64,000 nt of DNA, taken from NCBI RefSeq assembly GCF_015595035.1, contig NZ_JADNRN010000001.1, positions 1-64,000 on the forward strand, read 5' to 3'. Positions 57,412 to 64,000 of this stretch are shown here, in pieces. Each line of letters begins with the position of its first letter. Position 1 is the first letter of the stretch. The position numbers and the translations under genes were made by a program. The stretch comes from Marinibium conchae (GTDB lineage: Bacteria > Pseudomonadota > Gammaproteobacteria > Enterobacterales > Alteromonadaceae). The notes under the pieces were generated by a model. It ran no database searches. It worked only from the letters and a program-made list of their open reading frames with translations, and had not been told where the DNA came from.

Positions 57412-59559
57412 ATGACAAGCGAAAGAAAACACTATTCAACATGTACTCTATGCGAAGCTATGTGTGGAATTGAAGTGACTACCAAAGGGCGTGAAATAGT
57501 CAATATTGCTGGCGATAAGAAAAACCCATTTAGTGAAGGTCATGTTTGTCCCAAGGCGATGGCACTTAAAGATTTATATGACGATCCAGATCGTATTAAA
57601 AAACCACTTCAAAAAACAGCCGAAGGTTGGGTAGAACTTGAGTGGGATGATGCCTTTGATAAAGTTGCAGAAAGTCTTTTTAAGGTGCAACAAAAGTATG
57701 GTGTTGAATCGGTAGGTACATATTTGGGCAATCCCAATGCGCATAATATGGGGGCAATATTGTTTGGCCCTTATTTTTATAGAGCGTTGCGTTCACACAA
57801 TCGTTATTCAGCGACGTCAGTTGATCAACTGCCTCATCACATTGTTAGCCGGATGTTATTTGGCCATCAGTCGCAAATTCCAATTCCCGATATCGATCAC
57901 ACTCACTATTTTATGGTGATTGGCGGTAATCCGCTTGCCTCAAATGGCAGTATAATGACCGTCCCGCACATTAAACGTCGTTTAAAAGCAGTTCAAAAAA
58001 GAGGTGGTAAGGTAGTCGTAATCGACCCGAAAAAGTCAGAAACTGCGGACATTAGCAGCGAACATCATTTCATCAAGCCAGGTACAGATGAGCTCCTGCT
58101 GCTTGCGATGATTCATACTGTATTCGTAAAACAGTTAGACAAGCCCGGTAAACTTCTTGACTACGCACCAGAACTCGCCACGCTTAGGGATCACGTTGCC
58201 AATTACCCTGCCTCTCGCGTTGCAACACATACCGGCATGAGTGCTCAGCAAATAGAACAACTAGTCGAAGACTTTTGCGCTGCAGAATCCGCCGTTTGTT
58301 ATGGACGCATGGGCGCAAGCGTTCAAGCCTTTGGTACCCTTACTCAGTATCTGATTATGCTGTTTAATATGCTCACTGGTAATTTGGATTCGCAAGGCGG
58401 CATGATGTTTACGCAACCTGCGGCCGACTTACTGCCTCATTCCGGTAGAGGTTCGATTGGCGCATACAGCACTCGCGTTAGGAAGTTACCGGCGTTTTCC
58501 GGTGAGTTTCCGGTTTCTGCGTTAGCAGAAGAAATATTGACCGAGGGGGAGGGGCAAATAAAAGCAATGGTTGTTGGCGCTGGTAATCCTGTGCTTACAA
58601 CGCCAAACGGTGGGCAACTTGATCGGGCATTTGAATCTTTGGAATTCGTTGTTGCGATAGACTTTTTCATTACCGAAACGACTCGTCACGCTGATATCAT
58701 ATTGCCGCCAGTCACTTCACTTGAACGTGATCACTATGACATTATTTTTCATAACTTTGCGGTAAGAAACAGTACTAAGTTCTCTTCCCCCATCTTCGAA
58801 CCCTCGCCCGATTCTCGTACTGATTGGCAGATTTATTTAGCCCTAGCCGAACGAATGGATGCCCTTAATGGTGCAGCTACCGACAAATACAAAGCGTTGT
58901 GGGCGAAAGAGCCGACAGGTGTAGTAGATGATTTGTTACGAAGCGGTAGTTATCGTCATGAAGGAAAGCCTTTAAGTATCGACCTGTTAAAAAACTTGCC
59001 TCATGGAATTGATCTTGGCCCACTACAAACTGCGCTTCCAGAGGCGATTTTTCACAGTAACAAGCGAATCGATCTAGCCTTCGATTACTTCATGCCCGAC
59101 ATCGACAGAGTTGAAAAGGCCTTTTTTATAACGCCCCAGAAGACAAGTCAGCAACCGAACACTTTGCAATTAATCGGGCGTAGGCATTTAAAAACGAATA
59201 ACTCTTGGCTTCATAACAGTCAACGCATGGTAAAAGGAACTAATCAGGGGATGTCGCGCTGCACCGCGCAAATTCATTCCCAAGATGCCGCTCGGTTTGG
59301 TATTGACAATAAGCAGCTGATTAAAGTACGTTCAAGAGTAGGAGAGATTGAGATTCCGGCTGAAGTTACCGACAAAATCATGCCCGGCGTGATTTCTATT
59401 CCTCATGGCTGGGGACACAACAAAAAAGGAATGCGCTGGCAGGTAGCCGAACAACATGCAGGAGTTAGCGTCAATGACCTGACGGATGAGATGGTGGTTG
59501 ATGAACTCTCAGGAAATGCGGTGTTAAATGGGGTTCCAGTGCAAGTTTTTCCCTCATAA
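57412..59559 (+). CDS. Molybdopterin oxidoreductase with 4Fe-4S cluster
   Basis: 715 residues of the DMSO reductase superfamily. The N-terminal iron-sulfur site is Cys11, Cys14, Cys18 and Cys46 (C-X2-C-X3-C-X27-C). SATSVDQLPHH, GGNPLASNGSIMTVPH, VVIDPKKSETAD, MTGNLDSQGGMMF and the molydopterin-dinucleotide domain TLQLIGRRHLKTNNSWLHNS are present. There is no Tat signal, so it is likely cytoplasmic. No partner electron-transfer subunit is adjacent. Similar stand-alone proteins are annotated as formate dehydrogenase-like or anaerobic dehydrogenases; the substrate is unknown. Confidence 0.9.
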   Translation: MTSERKHYSTCTLCEAMCGIEVTTKGREIVNIAGDKKNPFSEGHVCPKAMALKDLYDDPDRIKKPLQKTAEGWVELEWDDAFDKVAESLFKVQQKYGVESVGTYLGNPNAHNMGAILFGPYFYRALRSHNRYSATSVDQLPHHIVSRMLFGHQSQIPIPDIDHTHYFMVIGGNPLASNGSIMTVPHIKRRLKAVQKRGGKVVVIDPKKSETADISSEHHFIKPGTDELLLLAMIHTVFVKQLDKPGKLLDYAPELATLRDHVANYPASRVATHTGMSAQQIEQLVEDFCAAESAVCYGRMGASVQAFGTLTQYLIMLFNMLTGNLDSQGGMMFTQPAADLLPHSGRGSIGAYSTRVRKLPAFSGEFPVSALAEEILTEGEGQIKAMVVGAGNPVLTTPNGGQLDRAFESLEFVVAIDFFITETTRHADIILPPVTSLERDHYDIIFHNFAVRNSTKFSSPIFEPSPDSRTDWQIYLALAERMDALNGAATDKYKALWAKEPTGVVDDLLRSGSYRHEGKPLSIDLLKNLPHGIDLGPLQTALPEAIFHSNKRIDLAFDYFMPDIDRVEKAFFITPQKTSQQPNTLQLIGRRHLKTNNSWLHNSQRMVKGTNQGMSRCTAQIHSQDAARFGIDNKQLIKVRSRVGEIEIPAEVTDKIMPGVISIPHGWGHNKKGMRWQVAEQHAGVSVNDLTDEMVVDELSGNAVLNGVPVQVFPS

Positions 59560-59587
59560 AATATTACAATCATATTTATGGATAATT

Positions 59588-60397
59588 ATGAAAAATGTTA
59601 ATAAACAGACAGTATTATTACTGAGTGGGTCGTCTTTAGCATGTTTGGGTTTTGGGTGGCATTTGGGTAGCTCGAGTGTTGCCGAGGACATTGCTGCGTA
59701 TAAAGGTCAAACCGTCGAAATTTCTTCGCAAAGTTTAGTGTCGGCAGATACACTGCCAACTTCACTAGCAGCGCAGCCCAAAAGTACAGGGCAAACAGAA
59801 GAAATTATTGATAAAACCTTATTGATAAAAAACGCAAGTGACCTCTCGAAAGCTGATTTAGTTTTACAAAACCAAGCATTGAAAGAGGAAATAACACAAC
59901 AGAGCATTTTAGCTAAGGAAAAATATCAGCGATTACAAAAGCACTATAATGATGCAATATCGATGTTAGATGCTCAAGGACTTAGCCGAGAAACCATTTC
60001 TATCGAAGATGTAAAAAAGGAAGTCCCTTCACCTTTTGCTGAGGTCGTCGCTAGTAGCTCCGGCACAGTAGTCGAAAACTTTAAAAAGCTTCATGCGATG
60101 GAAGAAGACTACGATTGGGGTGTGCAGATGCAACAAAAAATATCAGACTTCTTTTTGACTCACGAATTATCCGATCAAATACGACTGCAGTCAGTGTCGT
60201 GCAAACAAAATTTATGCGAAATTAGGGCTTTTCAGGACACAGACAAAATATTCGGTCAGGTAATGAGTGTAATGAGCGCACAGCCTTGGTATTCATTTAA
60301 CTCAGTGCATTCATCATCATCGAATAGTGAGCAATACGGTAATTACATATACGCAATGGCTGAGGTTATACACCACAACGAAGAGGATTCTGAGTAG
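59588..60397 (+). CDS. Membrane-anchored coiled-coil protein, unknown function
   Basis: 269 residues from ATG 59588; a longer frame from 59528 overlaps the oxidoreductase gene. An N-terminal helix (about 7-28, VLLLSGSSLACLGFGWHLGSS) anchors it. A helical or coiled-coil stretch spans about 85-140 (KADLVLQNQALKEEITQQ, then KEKYQRLQKHYND). A small globular C-terminal domain contains two Cys (VSCKQNLCEIRAF) that could pair in the periplasm. I recognise no family. It begins 28 bp after the oxidoreductase stop, so the two may share a transcript. Confidence 0.72.
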   Translation: MKNVNKQTVLLLSGSSLACLGFGWHLGSSSVAEDIAAYKGQTVEISSQSLVSADTLPTSLAAQPKSTGQTEEIIDKTLLIKNASDLSKADLVLQNQALKEEITQQSILAKEKYQRLQKHYNDAISMLDAQGLSRETISIEDVKKEVPSPFAEVVASSSGTVVENFKKLHAMEEDYDWGVQMQQKISDFFLTHELSDQIRLQSVSCKQNLCEIRAFQDTDKIFGQVMSVMSAQPWYSFNSVHSSSSNSEQYGNYIYAMAEVIHHNEEDSE

Positions 60398-60593
60398 TCT
60401 AAGATAATAGGTAATTTGAAGTTTTTTGGCTTTAAAGACTTTCCTGTGTTTCATTCCTTGCTGTAGCGCTTTTGCGATTTATTGTCAGAGGCGTTCCCGT
60501 TCATCATTTCCATTGACCGCTCGTCATATTTTCATATCGTCGTCGAAATATTTAGGTAGAGTGTTTGTGTCAGTCGAAGAAAAAGGAACATAA

Positions 60594-62231
60594 ATGAAAA
60601 CAGTGACCAAAATAGTATCTCTGCTTGTTTTGCTATTTGCCGTTCAGTCCATGTTAGTGACATCAAGCTACGCTAGCTCAAACAACACCTTTGATGGCAT
60701 GTGGCGAGGCGAATTAAACATATCGAAAGGTCTTAAACTGGCTATCGGCATAAATATTAGCGACAGCAACAAAAAACTTACCATCAATAGTCCTAATCAA
60801 GGAATGCATGACAGAAATCCCAGCAGTTTTAGTATTGAAGGTCAGAGTATTTCATTCTATGACGAGAGTCTAAATGCGACATTTAAAGGTCAGGTCATTG
60901 GCGACAAGCTCGAAGGTAGCTTTACGCAAGGGAAATCAATGCCATTGGTGCTTCATAAATTATCTGAAGATGATTTGAATAGAATGGCATTTGAAGGCAA
61001 GTACATTGGTGACCTGCAAATCAATGCTACTAGCAAGCTTCCTTTAGTATTGCATGTAGCAGTAATAAAAGATGGCTATTCGGCAAGCTTAGATAGTCCA
61101 TCACAAAATGGCTTCGGTATTCCCGTGAATGAAATTTCCATAGATACGCATAAGCTAAGTTTCACGTCAGACATGATTAGCGCTAAATTTTCCAGCACTG
61201 CAAGTGACCAAGGCTACGTGGGTACCTTCGTGCAAGGCATGCCCTTGCCATTGACATTGACTAAGGTCAACGATAATAACGCGCATTTGCAATTTAAACC
61301 TGCTGAGTTTGGAGAAAAAGGTGGTAGTGTCGCGGTGATAGAAAATGGCAAAGCGACTATGCGATTCTGGGGAAATCATGGACCGACAACCCAATATGAA
61401 ATCGGTTCTATCAGCAAAACCTTCACTACTTACCTTCTGGCTAAGCAAGTGCTTGAAGGCCAAATCGAACTGCTCACCACTACAGACCGTTTTTTTGAAA
61501 ATGCATCCGCTATTTCAATGCAAGCGCTGGCGACTCATACGAGTCGCTTAGAACGCAACCCTCCGAGCCTACAAAAAAATGCAGATCCGCAAAATCCCTT
61601 CGCACATATTACGCGCAAGATGTTGCAGGAGGATTTGCTTGCCCCAAATTATTTACCTGAGCAAAACACCCACGAATACTCCAATTTCGCCTTTGCCGTT
61701 TTGGGTGAAGCGCTCGCTATTAATCGACATACGACCCTTGAAAAGGAAATGCAAAAGCACATCTTCAAGGACTTAAAAATGGATAATAGCTATCTTTCAG
61801 TTAAGGCGGACTCAAAGCAAGCTAATAACATGGCTCAAGGACATAACTCAAGTGGCCAAGTTGTGCCTAGGTGGGGAATGGGTGCAGCATCTGGCGCTGG
61901 TGCTGTGGTTTCAAACCTTGACGATATGATTAAATATGCTGAATATATGATGCAATTACCGACTCAGCAGAGCGAACTTGCCAACTTACTCTTCACTTCT
62001 TACACGCCTACTGCGGGCAGGTTTGAACAAGGCTTAGGCTGGATGCTAATGAAAGACGATAAAGGACAGACTTACGCTTGGCACAATGGTATGACGGGCG
62101 GATTTAGTACTTTTATTGGCTTCTATTTAGATGGTTCAAGAGCGGTGATCATGTTAAATAACCAAGCGAGCAGCTTCGACCAAAAAGCACATCAACTATT
62201 AACTCGTGAGCAATCGTTACAGGGTATTTAA
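60594..62231 (+). CDS. Exported beta-lactamase-family serine hydrolase with N-terminal beta repeats
   Basis: 545 residues. Signal peptide about 1-27 (ending SYA). Two copies of a beta domain follow, about 30-128 and 135-225: DGMWRGELNISKGLKLAI against YIGDLQINATSKLPLVLHV, each ending in a FTQGK-SMPLVLHKL or FVQGM-PLPLTLTKV type strand. The catalytic domain has Ser272-Ile-Ser-Lys275 (SXXK), Tyr362-Ser-Asn364 and His497-Asn-Gly499. It is likely an esterase or D-amino-acid peptidase in the periplasm rather than a lactamase. Its stop overlaps the LytS-like kinase start (TAATG), so they form one operon. Confidence 0.9.
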   Translation: MKTVTKIVSLLVLLFAVQSMLVTSSYASSNNTFDGMWRGELNISKGLKLAIGINISDSNKKLTINSPNQGMHDRNPSSFSIEGQSISFYDESLNATFKGQVIGDKLEGSFTQGKSMPLVLHKLSEDDLNRMAFEGKYIGDLQINATSKLPLVLHVAVIKDGYSASLDSPSQNGFGIPVNEISIDTHKLSFTSDMISAKFSSTASDQGYVGTFVQGMPLPLTLTKVNDNNAHLQFKPAEFGEKGGSVAVIENGKATMRFWGNHGPTTQYEIGSISKTFTTYLLAKQVLEGQIELLTTTDRFFENASAISMQALATHTSRLERNPPSLQKNADPQNPFAHITRKMLQEDLLAPNYLPEQNTHEYSNFAFAVLGEALAINRHTTLEKEMQKHIFKDLKMDNSYLSVKADSKQANNMAQGHNSSGQVVPRWGMGAASGAGAVVSNLDDMIKYAEYMMQLPTQQSELANLLFTSYTPTAGRFEQGLGWMLMKDDKGQTYAWHNGMTGGFSTFIGFYLDGSRAVIMLNNQASSFDQKAHQLLTREQSLQGI

Positions 62232-63331
62232 TGCAAAGCAGATATGTACATTACTATCAGTTTTTCGCTTGGCTATCGGTCTTCTCGCTTATAACCGGGA
62301 GCATTCATTTCTCTCGTGGCCTGGCCGACCAAGAAATTTATTTTGCGATCAGTCTCATATTTGGAACTGGACTATACTCTTACCTTAGCCGTTATGGTTT
62401 CAAACGCTTCCTCAATACTGCAAACATCTTTTATCAAGTTCTCTACTTCATCACTCAATCGGCGCTAGGAGCCAGTTTTGGTGCAAGTCTTATGGTGTTA
62501 AGCATATTGCTTTTCATTTCCTTTGGCTTAGTCACTCCTATCCCTGACGACATGCTTTGGTTCGCTATTAAAACTATGTTTTGGGGTAATTGGAATAATA
62601 TGTTTGGCGCATCCTTGTTTTGGTCGGTGCTCTATCTATTGTTGACTAAAGTGCGCCAGCTTTACGCTATGAAAGAAGCATTAGCTAGCAGTCAATTAGA
62701 GGTTTTATCGCAACAATTAAATCCGCATTTTTTGTTTAATACCTTGAATAATATCCGCGCTAGTATCCTAGAAGAACCTGAAAAGGCCAGAGATTCACTC
62801 GCCCAGTTATCAGATATGCTTCGCTATTCGCTGGAACAGCATTCATTGGAGCAGCATTCATTGGAGCAGCATCAAAGCCCAAAAGTACTCCTTGAGAAAG
62901 AACTTGAGATTCTGGAAGAGTATATTGCGTTATGTAAGATACAATATGAAGACCGCTTAAGCTTTGAAAGTGATATAAATAGTAAGGCTAAGCGCGCATT
63001 GATACCAAAACTACTTCTACAATTGTGTGTTGAAAATGCAATCAAGCATGGCATAGGGAATTTGGTCGATGGAGGTACTATCTTTTTGAAAGTGAATATT
63101 GAGCAAGATAAGTCGCTGCATATTCATGTTAGCAATCCGATTCCGAGGGCGAATGAAGGCTCCTTGCCGAAATCAAGCTCTGGGATTGGGATAAAAAACA
63201 TCCGCCGTCGTTTAGCGCTGCTGTACCCGAAAAATAGCGCAGTATCTCCGTCACTATCATTGTCATATGAAAATGATGTTGCAATAGTGACTATCATTCT
63301 TCCCCTAGAAAAAAGCGAGGACGATAAATAA
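62231..63331 (+). CDS. LytS/YehU-type sensor histidine kinase
   Basis: 366 residues. Four or five membrane helices fill residues 8-140. The His_kinase domain has SQQLNPHFLFNTLNNIRASI (His166) and the ATPase part PKLLLQLCVENAIKHGIGN and SSGIGIKNIRRRLALLYP. Three in-frame copies of SLEQH at 200-214 extend the segment between the two kinase helices. The membrane region lacks the usual 5TM-5TMR_LYT signature that I can see. The partner LytTR regulator starts at the next base after its stop. The signal is unknown; the hydrolase upstream in the same operon may produce or process it. Confidence 0.92.
   Translation: MQSRYVHYYQFFAWLSVFSLITGSIHFSRGLADQEIYFAISLIFGTGLYSYLSRYGFKRFLNTANIFYQVLYFITQSALGASFGASLMVLSILLFISFGLVTPIPDDMLWFAIKTMFWGNWNNMFGASLFWSVLYLLLTKVRQLYAMKEALASSQLEVLSQQLNPHFLFNTLNNIRASILEEPEKARDSLAQLSDMLRYSLEQHSLEQHSLEQHQSPKVLLEKELEILEEYIALCKIQYEDRLSFESDINSKAKRALIPKLLLQLCVENAIKHGIGNLVDGGTIFLKVNIEQDKSLHIHVSNPIPRANEGSLPKSSSGIGIKNIRRRLALLYPKNSAVSPSLSLSYENDVAIVTIILPLEKSEDDK
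62828..62872 (+). repeat. 15-bp tandem repeat, three in-frame copies in the kinase gene
   Basis: Units 62828-62842, 62843-62857 and 62858-62872. The second and third are identical (TCATTGGAGCAGCAT); the first differs at three bases. Each encodes SLEQH. Copy number change keeps the frame. Confidence 0.95.
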
Positions 63332-64000
63332 GTGCGCATTGCAATTGTTGATGACAGCCGCTTGGCAAGACTGGAACTCAAGCAGCAAGTGCTCGCGATA
63401 GGTAATGTTGAGCTCGTTGCTGAGGCAGCTAGTGTAAAAGAGGCACTTGAAGTCTTAAAGCAAAACACTGTCGATTTATTATTGCTCGATATTGACCTGC
63501 CCGATGGCGATGGTTTCGATGTTTTAGAGCAATGCCAAGGCCTTCCTCAAGTGATCTTTGTCACTGCATTTAATGAGCACGCAATTAAATCGTTTGAATA
63601 CAATGCGCTCGATTATTTGCTAAAGCCCGTGCGTCAAGAGCGTTTGGAAAAGGCGTTATCAAAAGCGCGAGTCCAAAATGAGACACTGAAGCCAGAAAAA
63701 CGCATCTTTATTAAAGATAGAGACGAATGCTATTTTGTTAGTGTAGACGAGATTTTCGCTTTTGAGGCTTTAGGAAATTACACCAAAGTTTATTTCGATA
63801 AGGCATCGCCATGCGTTTATCGTCCTATCAGTGCTATTCACGAGCGTTTAGATTCCGATGTATTTTTTAAGGCGAGTCGAAGCTGGCTAGTCAATACGCA
63901 CTTCATAGAATCGATAGATGCAATGGAAAATGGCTCACTTCAAGTCACCCTGAAGAGCGCTTTGAAAGTGACTATTTCAAAGAGACAAAGCAGCGAATTT
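63332..64000 (+). CDS. LytTR-family response regulator, 3' end outside window
   Basis: GTG at 63332, directly after the kinase TAA; 223 codons are visible and the frame is still open at the window end. The receiver domain has IVDDSR, Asp53 (LLDIDLPDGDG), a Thr in FVTAFNEHA and Lys98 (LLKPV). The LytTR DNA-binding domain begins near 125 (RIFIKDRDECYFVSVDEIFAFEA, GNYTKVYF, FFKASRSWLVNTHFI in part). It is the cognate regulator of the LytS-like kinase in the same operon. Only the last residues are missing. Confidence 0.93.
   Translation, partial: MRIAIVDDSRLARLELKQQVLAIGNVELVAEAASVKEALEVLKQNTVDLLLLDIDLPDGDGFDVLEQCQGLPQVIFVTAFNEHAIKSFEYNALDYLLKPVRQERLEKALSKARVQNETLKPEKRIFIKDRDECYFVSVDEIFAFEALGNYTKVYFDKASPCVYRPISAIHERLDSDVFFKASRSWLVNTHFIESIDAMENGSLQVTLKSALKVTISKRQSSEF

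Noticed and set aside
60594-62231. Beta-lactam resistance gene
   Set aside because: The SXXK, YSN and HNG motifs fit the wider serine hydrolase family, and the extra N-terminal domains and operon context do not suggest a lactamase.

Overview
The window is about 64 kb of a gammaproteobacterial chromosome of moderate to low GC. It most resembles marine Alteromonadales (the Alteromonas/Glaciecola/Colwellia/Pseudoalteromonas group). The signs are the rsgA-psd block divergent from orn with tRNA-Gly(GCC) alongside, NhaD, PanP-type aspartate decarboxylase, two large TonB-dependent receptors, an extracellular EndA-like nuclease, an MSHA-type pilin, and an alpha-amylase of the chloride-dependent marine type. 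No integrase, transposase, phage gene, rRNA or CRISPR array is visible. The assignment rests on gene content recalled from families, not on a search.

Layout. 1-5 kb: the 3' end of tuf, a FimT/GspH-like minor pilin, hrpB, a hemolysin-III protein, and an AT-rich gap with two tiny ORF candidates. 5-12 kb: a secreted GH13 amylase, a truncated and an intact type IV pilin in tandem, a CNNM/CBS protein, DoxX, a small unknown gene and nhaD. 12-18 kb (minus strand): a 1,116-residue TonB-dependent receptor, a small exported protein and an esterase. 18-24 kb: a YadGH-type ABC exporter overlapping a TrmB-like methyltransferase, a degenerate EAL protein, panP and a small-molecule kinase. 24-32 kb: fadH, an OmpR-type two-component pair, a TPR protein, a DUF4287/DUF5655 protein, a YibQ-type deacetylase-fold protein, and a MerC-domain gene behind a Zur-like palindrome. 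32-37 kb: GDPD, EamA transporter, psd and rsgA on the minus strand, divergent from orn and tRNA-Gly. 37-45 kb: lipoproteins, a YHYH/MORN/SCO overlapping gene set, a secreted nuclease, ilvIH with an Ile/Leu-rich upstream ORF, and a cold-shock gene. 45-57 kb: an Oar-like receptor behind a perfect FNR-type box, then a catalytic/non-catalytic M16 peptidase pair, desaturase, PqiA-like, TraB/GumN and rhlE genes, and an unusual TonB-domain protein. 57-64 kb: a molybdopterin oxidoreductase, a coiled-coil exported protein, and a serine hydrolase/LytS/LytTR operon running off the end.

How the genes fit together. Much of the window concerns nutrient capture at the envelope: two receptors, a TonB-domain protein, exported proteases, nuclease and amylase. 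The rest is envelope upkeep, signalling and core metabolism. The most promising under-described units are: (i) the Oar-like receptor, split M16 protease and TonB-domain neighbourhood, which recalls protease-associated import; (ii) the YHYH-MORN-SCO operon; (iii) the Zur-boxed MerC gene; (iv) the serine hydrolase-LytS-LytTR operon, whose kinase carries an in-frame 15-bp tandem repeat; and (v) the putative Ile/Leu-rich leader ORF overlapping a 12-bp inverted repeat ahead of ilvIH. All functions are inferred from motifs read by eye.
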